A model generated the notes under the pieces. It worked only from the letters and a program-made list of their open reading frames with translations. It was not told the origin of the DNA and searched no databases. A DNA stretch of 54,077 nt. It comes from Ardenticatenaceae bacterium (GTDB lineage Bacteria; Chloroflexota; Anaerolineae; Promineifilales; Promineifilaceae). This document shows, in pieces, positions 25,018 through 34,077 of this stretch. The DNA is taken from positions 1-54,077 of the forward strand of contig JACKBX010000016.1 in the NCBI GenBank assembly GCA_020634375.1. Direction: 5' to 3'. The position numbers and the translations under genes were made by a program. The stretch's first letter is position 1. Each line of letters starts with the position of its first letter.

Positions 25018-26604
25018 TTACTCGGTTTCCTCTGGAACCTCTGCCCACAGTTCAAATTTGCTGCCGTCCCACTTGAAAATCTGGTTGGTGTAACCGAATT
25101 CAAACCAGCAAGAAAAGGATGGTTCGGGATAACAGACTGGTTCTGTAAACCAACTGCTCGCCGCCATGATTTCTAGTTGCCCATCGCTGTCATAGTCAAC
25201 AAGCCTCACGCCGTAGAGATCGCTTTGCACAACGCAACCAGCTACATTTGCAACCTCAGTGGCGTTCTCCCCATCCCACTCATAGATGATGAGCCGTTGG
25301 TGCATACATGAAATATCAGTTATCAAATCGAAATTCAAATCGTGGGGTTCCTTTGCTGAAAGCGCCTGAACCACAATTTCTGGTTGTTGATCGCCGACGA
25401 TATCAGACCACGCTACAGTAGTAAAATTCCTTTTACAACCAAACACGCTCCCAACTGCATGATCCTGCACAAAGAGTTGGCAAACATCATTCAGCCCATC
25501 AGCCGCGTGATTACTTTCAGCAGTAATAGAAGCAATCATTGAGTCAGCTTCTGCTTCCAAGATAGCATTTTCATTGACTATGTAAGCGTTCGTAATGGGT
25601 TTTTCTTCCTCTAATTCAAAAGTTGATCCGTTCCATGCGAAAGAAGATACAGTTGATGTGAATACCTTCAGCGTATCGAATGGTTCCTCTGCAAGCCATG
25701 TTTCCCACCATTGCGGGTCAGGATTGTAATTGTAAATAGAAAAGCTCCTGCGTATGTACTCTAACCATACACGTTGTTGATCATCTGTTTGCGTTTGCAA
25801 GGTAGCTCGTATCAGCGTTATCCCTCCCAGGTTGTAGTCGTCGGTAAGAGAAGTTAAAAGTCCACGCCAAGCTATATGGCACTCCACTCCCTGACAACTG
25901 ATGATGAAGCGAGTCCAATTATCATACCTGACACCAGGATTCCAAAAATCACTGAGGTAATCAAAGATAATTTCAGGGATGTCATCATGTGTCCAATCAG
26001 CAACACTTGTTTGAGAGCTTGAAGAAATTTCCCACGAGGGACCAACGATGATGAAAGGGGTGGCATATTCGTTTCCTGTCCAAAGAAAAACCGCAGCCAG
26101 GAGTTCATCGGAGATAACTAAGTCTTCTATTCCATCACCATTGACATCTGCATAAATTATTTCAGCCGCAATTGTCAAGCCACGATAATAAAAAGAACGC
26201 ACAATAGAATCTCGATCATCTTCAAATGATGAAGTAGTATGAAAATATCCCGTGGGTATTGCGAGTAAGTATTCTTCCAATTGTGTTGCAGAAGGGTAAC
26301 GAATTGTTAATGGTTCGACAGGTTCTAACGTGGGAGTTGCAGTAGGCGTAATACTAGGTCTGGGTGTACGCGATGCTGTTGGGGTAGGCGTGATACTTGG
26401 CGTTAGCGTAGCAGATGGTGTCAGCGTGGGGGTTTCCATCAGGTGTTGTGTGGCTGTGGATGATGGCATGAGGGTTGTTGTTGGAATAGGTACGGCCGTT
26501 CCCGTTGCTGTCACCCTGGCTACGTTTATCGGTTCGGTAGGCGTACAGGATGGTAACAACAGGAGAACTACAAAAACCAACAGACTTGTTGTAAACTTGC
26601 CCAC
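25018..26604 (-). CDS. Lipoprotein with Thr/Pro-rich linker and FG-GAP-like domain, inside the lut operon
   Basis: The 528-residue protein starts at GTG 26604, directly after the lutB stop. A signal peptide ends in the lipobox LLPSC, so it should be lipid-anchored outside the membrane. Residues ~30-95 are a Thr/Pro-rich linker. The rest is a beta-rich domain with FG-GAP/VCBS-like strand motifs (DVNGDGIEDLVISDE, DYDSDGQLEIMAASS, DIVGDQQPEIVVQ) and several Cys that could pair. These motifs are typical of calcium-binding propellers. The gene is clearly more AT-rich than its neighbours and has only one palindrome core (in the linker, ~26492). Position between lutB and lutC suggests later insertion. 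Function is unknown; adhesion or sensing is possible. Confidence 0.8.
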   Translation of the reverse strand: MGKFTTSLLVFVVLLLLPSCTPTEPINVARVTATGTAVPIPTTTLMPSSTATQHLMETPTLTPSATLTPSITPTPTASRTPRPSITPTATPTLEPVEPLTIRYPSATQLEEYLLAIPTGYFHTTSSFEDDRDSIVRSFYYRGLTIAAEIIYADVNGDGIEDLVISDELLAAVFLWTGNEYATPFIIVGPSWEISSSSQTSVADWTHDDIPEIIFDYLSDFWNPGVRYDNWTRFIISCQGVECHIAWRGLLTSLTDDYNLGGITLIRATLQTQTDDQQRVWLEYIRRSFSIYNYNPDPQWWETWLAEEPFDTLKVFTSTVSSFAWNGSTFELEEEKPITNAYIVNENAILEAEADSMIASITAESNHAADGLNDVCQLFVQDHAVGSVFGCKRNFTTVAWSDIVGDQQPEIVVQALSAKEPHDLNFDLITDISCMHQRLIIYEWDGENATEVANVAGCVVQSDLYGVRLVDYDSDGQLEIMAASSWFTEPVCYPEPSFSCWFEFGYTNQIFKWDGSKFELWAEVPEETE

Positions 26605-28005
26605 TTACACTTCTCCATCTCGCCATAAATCATGAAACGATTTCTTCGCCAGCGAGGGCAACTGCCGCTCCCCGGCGGGATTGAACTGGTCGGGGACTTG
26701 CAGCTTGCCATTTTTGAGCAACGGCCGTTGCCCCACTCGCCCCAAACCCGTCACCACACGCCACAACTTATCATAGCGCAGCGCAAAAGCAGCGGCTTTT
26801 TCCATCGCGCCCTCTTTGGTGGGTGCAAGCCCCTGCTCCACCAAATCCGCCCGCAGTTCCAGCAGCATCCGCGGCAGGTCAATGCGCGCCGGGCAGACAT
26901 CCTTGCACGCGCCGCAGAGCGAACTGGCGTGCGGCAGCGCCGCGTACTTGTCCAGGCCAAAGAGCAGCGGGCTGATCACTGCGCCAATCGGTCCGCTGTA
27001 CGGGCTGCCGTAGGCGTGCCCGCCCGCCTCGCGGTACACTGGGCAAACGTTCAGGCACGCGCCGCAGCGGATACATTGCAGCACTTCTTCATACTTGCTG
27101 CCCAGGAGATGGGAACGGCCGTTATCCAGCAAAACTACATGCACTTCCTCCGGCCCATCGGGGTCGGCCTCTCGCCTCGGCCCGGTGACGACGGTGGTGT
27201 AAATACTCATCGGCTGCCCGGTGGCGCTGCGGGCCAGTAAACTCAGCCACACGGCTGCGTCGTCCCACGCTGGCGCGATTTTCTCAATGCCGATGACGGC
27301 GACGTGTACGGGTGGGGCGGTAGTGACCATACGGCCGTTGCCCTCATTCGTCACCAGCACCACACTGCCCGTCTCCGCAACCATCACATTGCCGCCGCTG
27401 ATGCCCATGCCTGCTGCCAAAAATTGCTCGCGCAGCATTCGCCGTGCTTCGGCCGTCAATGCTGGGATGTCGTCCGCCGATTGCGGCCGTCCCGACTCGC
27501 GTTCAAATAGCTCCGCCACCTGCTCCTTCGTTTTGTGAATGGCCGGAGCGATGATGTGCGAGGGCGGTTCCTTGGCCAACTGGATGATCCATTCGCCTAA
27601 ATCCGTTTCCACCGGACGCACACCCGCCTCTGCCAGCGCCGCGTTCAGGTGGATTTCTTCCGTCGCCATGGATTTGCTTTTGGCGGCCAGCGTTACGCCG
27701 CGCCGCCGCGCAATCTCGGTGACGATGGCGCAGGCTTCGGCCCCATCTTGTGCCCAATGTACTTGTGCTCCAGCAGCCAGTGCATTGCGCTCAAATGTCT
27801 CTAAATGCGCTGCTAGATTTGCCAGCGTCGCTGCACGCATCGCCTTGAAATGGTCACGCAACTCGTCAGCCCAGGGCAGTTCTGCCAGCGCCGCTTCTCG
27901 CGAAGCCGCAAAGCGGCCTGTGGCCCCTTCCAGCGCCGTTTGCAGCCGCACATCGGCAATGGCGACCGTTGCCCGTTCCCGGAATTCACTAACCGTTGCT
28001 GTCAT
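26605..28005 (-). CDS. lutB: LutB-like iron-sulfur LUD protein
   Basis: The 466-residue protein has an N-terminal LUD domain (SKSMATEEIHLNAALAEAG, MVAETGSVVLVTNEGNGRM) and two C-terminal iron-sulfur motifs, CIRCGACLNVCP and CGACKDVCP, followed by a helical LutB tail. It is the electron-transfer centre of the LutABC lactate dehydrogenase. Its ATG overlaps the lutA stop by four bases (ATGA), so translation is coupled. The stop is immediately followed by the GTG of the inserted lipoprotein gene instead of lutC. Confidence 0.93.
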   Translation of the reverse strand: MTATVSEFRERATVAIADVRLQTALEGATGRFAASREAALAELPWADELRDHFKAMRAATLANLAAHLETFERNALAAGAQVHWAQDGAEACAIVTEIARRRGVTLAAKSKSMATEEIHLNAALAEAGVRPVETDLGEWIIQLAKEPPSHIIAPAIHKTKEQVAELFERESGRPQSADDIPALTAEARRMLREQFLAAGMGISGGNVMVAETGSVVLVTNEGNGRMVTTAPPVHVAVIGIEKIAPAWDDAAVWLSLLARSATGQPMSIYTTVVTGPRREADPDGPEEVHVVLLDNGRSHLLGSKYEEVLQCIRCGACLNVCPVYREAGGHAYGSPYSGPIGAVISPLLFGLDKYAALPHASSLCGACKDVCPARIDLPRMLLELRADLVEQGLAPTKEGAMEKAAAFALRYDKLWRVVTGLGRVGQRPLLKNGKLQVPDQFNPAGERQLPSLAKKSFHDLWRDGEV

Positions 28006-28787
28006 CGTCCATCCCCCTTGTTTCCTTGCTCCCCTGCTCCTCTACCTAACGCCTCATCTAACGCCACCGCCAAATGCTTCACCTCAACCCCATCACCCTC
28101 TTGCACCATGCCACGCATTTGCATCAGGCAGCCGGGGTCGGCGGTGACGATGGTGTGTACGGCCGTTTCCTTTCCCTGTCGTATCTTTTCGGCCGTCATC
28201 GCATTGCTCACCTCCGGCATCTTGATGGAAAACAACCCGCCAAACCCGCAGCAGCGATCCGACTCGGTCATATCGTCAATCTCATAGCCCGCCGCCGCCA
28301 AAGCCGTGCGCGGCGCATCCTTAATGCCCAACATACGGTTCATATGGCAAGAATCATGATAAGTAATAGCCACTTGTTCATTGCTCATTGCTAATTGTTC
28401 GTTGTTCAAAAAGTCCGGCGCAAACTTGCCCAAAAACTCGCTCAATTCATACGTTTTGGCGGCAACCCGTTTGGCGGCATAGTACCAGCGCGGATTTCCT
28501 TCCAGCAGGTGCGGGTATTCCAGGCGAATCATGGCCGTGCAGGAACCGCTGGGCAGCACAATGGCTTCGTAGGGGTCGAGCAGTTCCACGGTGCGCCGCG
28601 CCAAATCGCGGGCTTGATCACGGTAACCGCTGTTGAAGAAGGGTTGCCCGCAGCAGGTTTGTGCTTGCGGGAAATCTACCTCAAACCCAGCGCGGCGCAG
28701 CAGGCGCACAGTGGCTACGCCCACTTCGGGCATGGTTTGATCGACGATACAAGTAACAAATAGGGCAATGCGTTTGATGTCTGTCAT
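28002..28787 (-). CDS. lutA: LutA-like CCG-domain protein with repeat-derived insertions
   Basis: The 261-residue protein has two cysteine-rich CCG modules: TCCGQPFFNSG near residue 44 and DRCCGFGGLFSIK, plus TYHDSCHMNRMLGI. These bind iron-sulfur clusters in the LutA/GlpC/HdrB family. It is the first gene of the lut operon. Two parts look foreign: an Asn/Glu/Gln stretch (NNEQLAMSNEQ, bases ~28375-28412) just before the second module, and the C-terminal tail GRGAGEQGNKGDGR (bases ~28005-28046). Both are translated short repeats also found elsewhere in this window between genes. The core motifs are intact, so the enzyme may still work. Confidence 0.9.
   Translation of the reverse strand: MTDIKRIALFVTCIVDQTMPEVGVATVRLLRRAGFEVDFPQAQTCCGQPFFNSGYRDQARDLARRTVELLDPYEAIVLPSGSCTAMIRLEYPHLLEGNPRWYYAAKRVAAKTYELSEFLGKFAPDFLNNEQLAMSNEQVAITYHDSCHMNRMLGIKDAPRTALAAAGYEIDDMTESDRCCGFGGLFSIKMPEVSNAMTAEKIRQGKETAVHTIVTADPGCLMQMRGMVQEGDGVEVKHLAVALDEALGRGAGEQGNKGDGR
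28372..28415. repeat. ATTGCTCATTGCTAATTG repeat inside lutA
   Basis: Units of TTGTTCATTGCTCA and TTGCTAATTGTTCG follow one another. The same units fill the gap before the PP2C gene (about 32682-32711) and, in reverse, the gap at 17616-17640. Here they keep the lutA frame. Confidence 0.7.
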
Positions 28788-29006
28788 AGGACACTCCTAG
28801 AACGGATCGATTCGTGCAGGGATTTGCCGCGATTATACGTAATTTTTGGGAAGCGTCAGCTAGATGTTGGGAATTCTGGTTTGGAGGAGATGACATTAAT
28901 CATTTGGGAAACGGCCGTTTGTCATAGCGGTGAGATGCTCCTTTATGGCATACTGTTTATGTTGTTTGCAATCGTTCATACAGGACTATCATGAAGGGGG
29001 TAAATC
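28788..29006. promoter_or_regulatory. Divergent intergenic region between lutA and the WPNG-repeat gene
   Basis: About 220 bases between divergent starts must carry promoters for both directions. It is AT-richer than the genes and has a palindrome copy (GGGAAACGGCCGTTT, ~28906). I could not assign promoter boxes with confidence. Confidence 0.4.
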
Positions 29007-29357
29007 ATGAAAGGTTTTCGCCGTCCAGTAACCTTCGACAAGGTTTTTGCAGATGTAAACCAAATTGACAAATGGCCTCGCGCTCGCGTGGAGCAATTTC
29101 TGGATGATGTGGCTGCGTTAGACGCAAAGGTACCACATGGTTCAAGCGATTTGCATTGGCCGAACGGGCAGCTTCGGTATCGCGCCAGTGATCAAGCGCG
29201 TTACTGGCCCAACGGGCAGATCCGCTACCGCTCAGAGGATGAGAACTGGTATTGGCCGAACGGCCGTCTGGCCGAGCGCGGCGAAGATGGATGGGTTTAC
29301 TGGCCGAACGGCAAGCTGTTCCATCGCAACGATGGGGGCAATCGTTACGGCCCGTGA
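29007..29357 (+). CDS. Small WPNG-repeat protein
   Basis: The 116-residue protein has a helical N-terminal part (~1-45) and then four repeats of about 16 residues, each with the core (Y/H)WPNG followed by a short basic strand (QLRYR, QIRYR, RLAER, KLFHR). The spacing recalls MORN-type beta-hairpin repeats, but the exact motif differs; I do not recognise a named family. There is no signal peptide, so it is probably cytoplasmic. ATG 29007 follows an AGGGGG stretch; an ATG at 28991 is out of frame. It is the first + gene before the signalling island and could be its own unit. Confidence 0.7.
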   Translation: MKGFRRPVTFDKVFADVNQIDKWPRARVEQFLDDVAALDAKVPHGSSDLHWPNGQLRYRASDQARYWPNGQIRYRSEDENWYWPNGRLAERGEDGWVYWPNGKLFHRNDGGNRYGP

Positions 29358-29487
29358 CCTGAGAAAGCGTTAGCAGCGGGCAGTACGCTTCAACTTAATC
29401 GCAGATCGCCAAATTTCACGGAAAGGGACTGCCGGGAGTGGGTGCAACACGCTATAATGGGTGAGCAAAGGCGAAGGAGGCACAGAA

Positions 29488-30648
29488 ATGAGCGGCAAAT
29501 GGATTTCCGGCCCGGCGGCATTTTTGATTTTGGTACTCTTTTTTCTTCCTTGGGTATCTGTCTCATGTAATGGGCAGCCCATTGGGGAATTAACGGGGTA
29601 TGAGTTGGCGTCTGGCGGCGACAATGACGTGGCGGTCACGGCCGACTTTCAACTAATTCCGTCCGGTGGTAATGACCTGGCGTTATTTTTCTTTCCGTTG
29701 GCGGGATTGTTCACCTTTGGGCTGCTGGCGTTGGCCTGGTTTCGACCCAATGTAATGGGCGCAGCAGGTGGGGGGCAGGCCGCTCTTGCCGTCATGGGGC
29801 TGCTTATTTTGCTGTTGGAGTGGCGGCAGTTGAGCAGCGCTGGTGAAGGTGCTTTTGAAATTGAGGTGATGCCGGCATTGTGGGGTACGGCCGTTGCCCT
29901 ATTACTCATTTTGGCCGGAGGCGCGGTTGACATCTGGAATGGGCTGCGTCGTCGCCAGATGACCCAGGCTGGTGTTTTACATTCCCCATCCAATTATGGC
30001 AGCTTTGTGGACGCGACACCGCAAAGCACGCCGTGGTCGCCGCCGGTTGATCCGGTCCCTTATATACCCCCGCAAGCTGCATCACCATTGGGGATGGCGG
30101 CAACCGATCCGGGCAGCACGGATGTGGATGCTGTTGAAGATTGGTCGGCCGGATATGGCGCGACGCAGGTGGATTCTAACGAATTTGCTGCGCCGAATTT
30201 GCCGGGGGGGACAGCTCCGCTTTCACAGAGGAGTTTAGCGGCAACGGCCGTTGAATCTGAAGAAGAATCGCAATCCTGGAACCCGCCTCCATCGTTTGTG
30301 GCGCAGGAAAAAACACCCAATACTTTGCCATTGGCCTGGCTGGTTATTGCAGAAGGCGCAAAGGTGGGAGAGCAGTATCGCTTGCAGCAAATGACCCGCC
30401 TGGGCCGAGACGCGGGGAATGAGATTGTACTGGCAGATACGGCCGTTTCCGGCCATCATGCCCAGGTGGCGTATCAGGATGGGCAGTTCCATTACCAGGA
30501 TTTAGGCAGCACCAATGGCAGCCTTTTCTACGATAATGAGTCCCAGCAGTGGAACACGGTTGACCATATCATGCTAACCGATGGCGTCCAACTTAAGTTA
30601 GGACGCACTGTACTCCATTTCATGAGTGTAGGGAGGGCAAACGCATAA
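29488..30648 (+). CDS. Membrane-anchored FHA-domain protein
   Basis: The 386-residue protein has about four membrane segments in its first ~150 residues, a Pro/Ala-rich linker, and a C-terminal FHA domain at ~290-375: RLGRDAGNEIVLADTAVSGH, HHAQVAY and DLGSTNGS. FHA domains bind phosphothreonine, so this is a likely reader of the kinases encoded downstream, on the cytoplasmic face. GGAGG precedes ATG 29488; a GTG at 29461 in the same frame has no such site. The stop touches the next start (TAAATG), so the two FHA genes are coupled. Confidence 0.9.
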   Translation: MSGKWISGPAAFLILVLFFLPWVSVSCNGQPIGELTGYELASGGDNDVAVTADFQLIPSGGNDLALFFFPLAGLFTFGLLALAWFRPNVMGAAGGGQAALAVMGLLILLLEWRQLSSAGEGAFEIEVMPALWGTAVALLLILAGGAVDIWNGLRRRQMTQAGVLHSPSNYGSFVDATPQSTPWSPPVDPVPYIPPQAASPLGMAATDPGSTDVDAVEDWSAGYGATQVDSNEFAAPNLPGGTAPLSQRSLAATAVESEEESQSWNPPPSFVAQEKTPNTLPLAWLVIAEGAKVGEQYRLQQMTRLGRDAGNEIVLADTAVSGHHAQVAYQDGQFHYQDLGSTNGSLFYDNESQQWNTVDHIMLTDGVQLKLGRTVLHFMSVGRANA

Positions 30649-32637
30649 ATGAAACATCGTGCAATCATCATTATTTTGCTCCTTTTGAGTTTATTGGCTG
30701 GCACGGCCGTTGCCCAAAGCAGCCAGATACGCATTACGCTGGCCCAGGTAGACGAGGACGACACGCCGTTGGTGAACGATGAAGCGTTTCCCGCTGTCAG
30801 CGTGGATGTGGTTCCGGTGAATGAGTTTGGTGTGCCTGTCACCGGGCTGGTGGCAGGCGATTTCACCCTTACCGAAGAAGGCGCTCCGGTTGCATTTGAA
30901 TTTGCGCCGCTCAGCAGCCCAGACACACCGATCTCTTTGATGGTACTGCTGGACATTAGCGGGCCTATGCGTAACGAGTTGGCTGATGTGCGTACGGCCG
31001 TTAACACGCTCTATCCCATTTTGGAGCAAGGCGACGAATCTGGCCTGCTGGCCTTTAGCGTTTTGTCCGATGGCACAACCGTCAACCTCGGTGAGCCATT
31101 TCCGCAACTGCTGCCCAGCCGCGAACTGAACTTTACCAACGATGAGGGAGCGCTGATCAACATGGTCAACTCCTTGCAAGTGGAAGAAAACGCCGGAACG
31201 CCGCTGTATGACGCTCTCTTCAAGGGTATTCGCATGACGGCAACCCAGGCATTTTATGAGCGCCGTGCTGTCATCTTGATTACGAACGGCCGTGATGTTT
31301 CTGGTGATGGCAGCACGATAGGCAGCCGCGCCATCAACGCCGACACTGCCATTGAAGAAGCACGACGCTCCCGCGTGCCGGTCTATACCATTGCCTGGCG
31401 TGATGGCGCGGACACCAATTTTTTGGAACGTACCGCTTTGTTCACCGGCGGCACATTCCGCCAGGTGGATACGGCCGAGCAGATGGGTATTTTCTTTAAT
31501 GATATTGTGACCCAACTGCGCCAGACGTATCGTCTCAGTTATCAATCGTCAATTTCGGCAGATAATGGCCTGCACCGCCTGATTGTGGGTATGCCCGCCA
31601 GTGTTGATTCGGCGGGGATCCCGGTGGAATTTGTGGCGCGTTTTACCGTTATGCCGCAGATTACGCAGGTGTTAGCGGCGTCGCCGCGTGCCGATGCAGT
31701 GGCGTTGGAGTCGCTGGCGCAGGTGCAGGGCAAAGTGTCGTTGGAAACGGCCGTGCAATCGCGCAATCCTGTCGCTGCGGTGAATTATTATATAGATGGG
31801 GGACAGACGGCCGTTTTTGCCAGCCAAACCGCCCCCTATACCTTCGAGTGGAATACAGGCGACCTCACCCCCGGCAGCCACACGCTGCAAATTGAAGTTA
31901 TTGACACGGCCGATCCGCCCAATGTCGGCCTGCACGAGGTCACCGTAACCGTTGCTGCTTGCAATTTTATTTGCAACGGCGAGCAAATCATTGGCTTCAA
32001 CCCAGTATTAGCTTTAGGTGGGGCATTATTGCTGTTTGTGCTTGTGTTTGGTCTGACCTTTGTCATGCGCCGTAACAGCGTTGCTTCTGCGCCAGCCTAT
32101 CAACAACCGCGCCCCAATATGCAGCCGCAGTCGTTTGCCCCGGTGCAGTCCCGCCCCGTTTCTCCGCACGCGTCCTCAGAGACTATTGTTGATGAAACGG
32201 CGACGCCGCCTGGTGTGGCTACGATTTTGCCTGAAGATATGGAACCAACACCGAGGCCGATCTCGCACATGCAGCCACCACGACAGGCTCCCCCGCCACA
32301 AGTTCAATCGCCGCCACCCCTGCGGGCGGACAAAACTGAGGTGTTGCATCAGCCTTCTGTGGCTCCTAATCGGCTGGCTTTCTTGATTGATGCCAATAGT
32401 GGGCAAAATCATCGCTTGGGTGGGGAGACGACGATGGGCCGTTCTCCCAGTAATACCATTGTTGTATCTGGCGCGGCAGAGCGCCATGCGCTGATTAGTC
32501 TGGTGCAGGGACAGTTTGTGCTGCAATCGTTGGCGGAGGCAAAGGTGAACGGCCGTCTCGTCACCCAACAAGCCCTCGCCAACGGTGATGAAATAACCAT
32601 CGGCGGGCAGGTATTTGTATTCAAAGTGGTAAAATAA
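30649..32637 (+). CDS. vWA-Ig-TM-FHA receptor-like protein
   Basis: The 662-residue protein has a signal peptide (cleavage near AGTAVAQSS), an extracytoplasmic von Willebrand A domain (~90-300), an Ig-like module (~370-440, IDGGQTAVFASQTAPYTFEW), a membrane helix (~448-470), a Pro-rich linker and a cytoplasmic FHA domain (~580-660, TTMGRSPSNTIVVSG). The metal site reads Asp102-Ile-Ser-Gly-Pro-Met, so the second Ser of the DxSxS motif is missing. The order puts a binding module outside and a phosphothreonine reader inside, which suggests that it links an envelope state with kinase signalling. It is coupled to the preceding FHA gene. Confidence 0.9.
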   Translation: MKHRAIIIILLLLSLLAGTAVAQSSQIRITLAQVDEDDTPLVNDEAFPAVSVDVVPVNEFGVPVTGLVAGDFTLTEEGAPVAFEFAPLSSPDTPISLMVLLDISGPMRNELADVRTAVNTLYPILEQGDESGLLAFSVLSDGTTVNLGEPFPQLLPSRELNFTNDEGALINMVNSLQVEENAGTPLYDALFKGIRMTATQAFYERRAVILITNGRDVSGDGSTIGSRAINADTAIEEARRSRVPVYTIAWRDGADTNFLERTALFTGGTFRQVDTAEQMGIFFNDIVTQLRQTYRLSYQSSISADNGLHRLIVGMPASVDSAGIPVEFVARFTVMPQITQVLAASPRADAVALESLAQVQGKVSLETAVQSRNPVAAVNYYIDGGQTAVFASQTAPYTFEWNTGDLTPGSHTLQIEVIDTADPPNVGLHEVTVTVAACNFICNGEQIIGFNPVLALGGALLLFVLVFGLTFVMRRNSVASAPAYQQPRPNMQPQSFAPVQSRPVSPHASSETIVDETATPPGVATILPEDMEPTPRPISHMQPPRQAPPPQVQSPPPLRADKTEVLHQPSVAPNRLAFLIDANSGQNHRLGGETTMGRSPSNTIVVSGAAERHALISLVQGQFVLQSLAEAKVNGRLVTQQALANGDEITIGGQVFVFKVVK

Positions 32638-32715
32638 TCCGTAATCCGTCAACGGCCGTCCGCGACCCGTCAACGGCTTTGCTAATAGCTCATTACTCAT
32701 TGCTCATTGTTGGAG
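32638..32715. repeat. Intergenic repeat before the PP2C gene
   Basis: The gap holds CCGTAATCCGTCAACGGCCGT, a second CGTCAACGGC unit and then AGCTCATTACTCATTGCTCATTG units up to the PP2C start. The last part is the same repeat family that occurs inside lutA (28372-28415). Confidence 0.6.
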
Positions 32716-34077
32716 ATGCTTGTGAAAAATTACGACCCAAAACTAGCAGGTGGATATTCAGATGTTGGCCCTGTACGGAAGGTAAACCAGGATGCATTTC
32801 GCATACCCGACCCCACGACCCCCACGCAATTGGGAGCACTCTACATTGTAGCTGATGGTGTTGGCGGGCAAGAGCATGGAGAGGTCGCAGCTAAAATAGG
32901 TGTTAAGGTTGCTTACGAAACCTTTTATCAGGCACGGCAGCAAGACAATCCTATTCAAGCGGCCTTGAAACATGCGCTGAACAAGGCTAACGAGGCTGTT
33001 TATGCAGAGGCGCAAGAGCGTGGCGGCGGACGCATGGGTTGTACGATGGTGGCTGTGGTGCAGCACGAAGGGATGTTGTATGTGGCCCATGTTGGTGATG
33101 CGCGTGCTTATCTGGTGCATGACGGCCGTTTGCGACGCATGACCCGCGACGATACCTGGGTGCAAAAACAGGTGGAAGCAGGCATCCTCACGGCGGAAGA
33201 TGCAGCAAAACATGAACTACGCAATGTTGTTACCCAGGTTTTGGGCAACAAACCAGAAGTGGACGTGCATTTGGGTAAGCCATATACACTAACCCCAGAT
33301 GATGTGTTGATGATGTGCTCGGATGGCCTGTATGATCCGGTTTCGGATGAGCAAATGCTGCAAATTATGGCTGCCAATCCTCCCCAACAGGCATCTGAGG
33401 CATTGATTCAGGCGGCGATTGATGGCAATGCAACGGATAATATTACGGCCGTTGTCGTTCACTGCGGTCAAACTTCTGTTTCCCCAGCCGGATGGGTCAT
33501 TCCCAAATGGCTGCCAATGGTGGTGGTGGGCATCGTGCTGCTCATCGCCGTGGGCGCAGCCATTGCGCCGCTTCTTTCTAAAGATGGGAATGACGCGACA
33601 CCGCCGCCCGCAGATATGCCTACGCCAATCCCTACGCAGCCCCTGCCGCCTGTGAATGAAGGGGTGGGGGGAACGGCCGTGCCCCTACAAGATGTCCAGC
33701 CCACCTCTACGCTGGCTCCAATTGCTACTGAGACTCCCCTGCCCACCGAAACCCCAACAGCCACTCCGCCGCCGCCAGAACCAACTATTGATCCGCAGCC
33801 CCAGGCGTGCATCATCAGATACGTCTTTGTCTGGAGCGATGAACAAATTAATGGTGGTGTCTGTGGGCAAAACACACCAAACGATCTTGATGCTGGAACC
33901 ATCGTGCGTTTTACCAATCCATTTCCTCAAATAGGCGTCGAAGGCCCTGGCGAGTGCGGCGTCTTTAATAACTTCCGTAAAGTGCGCGGCGAAAAACCGG
34001 ATGGAACCGTTGTCGAAGGTTGGGTTATTGCCGACGATGTCAAGCCGCTTGCTGCTGGTGAAACCTGCTCGCCTTAA
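32716..34077 (+). CDS. Membrane-anchored PP2C-type Ser/Thr phosphatase
   Basis: From ATG 32716 the protein has 453 residues; GTG 32722, better spaced from GGAG, is also possible, and TTG 32707 less so. The phosphatase domain (~10-255) has the metal-binding motifs VNQDAF, VADGVGG, VGDARAYL, CSDGLYD and TDNITAVVV. Like other Stp/PrpC enzymes it would remove phosphate from Ser/Thr in the cytoplasm. A membrane helix (~268-290) and a Thr/Pro-rich linker lead to a small extracytoplasmic C-terminal domain (~355-450) with four Cys, which I do not recognise. Having an outer domain on the phosphatase is unusual. It lies before the kinase array and is its natural antagonist. Confidence 0.92.
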   Translation: MLVKNYDPKLAGGYSDVGPVRKVNQDAFRIPDPTTPTQLGALYIVADGVGGQEHGEVAAKIGVKVAYETFYQARQQDNPIQAALKHALNKANEAVYAEAQERGGGRMGCTMVAVVQHEGMLYVAHVGDARAYLVHDGRLRRMTRDDTWVQKQVEAGILTAEDAAKHELRNVVTQVLGNKPEVDVHLGKPYTLTPDDVLMMCSDGLYDPVSDEQMLQIMAANPPQQASEALIQAAIDGNATDNITAVVVHCGQTSVSPAGWVIPKWLPMVVVGIVLLIAVGAAIAPLLSKDGNDATPPPADMPTPIPTQPLPPVNEGVGGTAVPLQDVQPTSTLAPIATETPLPTETPTATPPPPEPTIDPQPQACIIRYVFVWSDEQINGGVCGQNTPNDLDAGTIVRFTNPFPQIGVEGPGECGVFNNFRKVRGEKPDGTVVEGWVIADDVKPLAAGETCSP

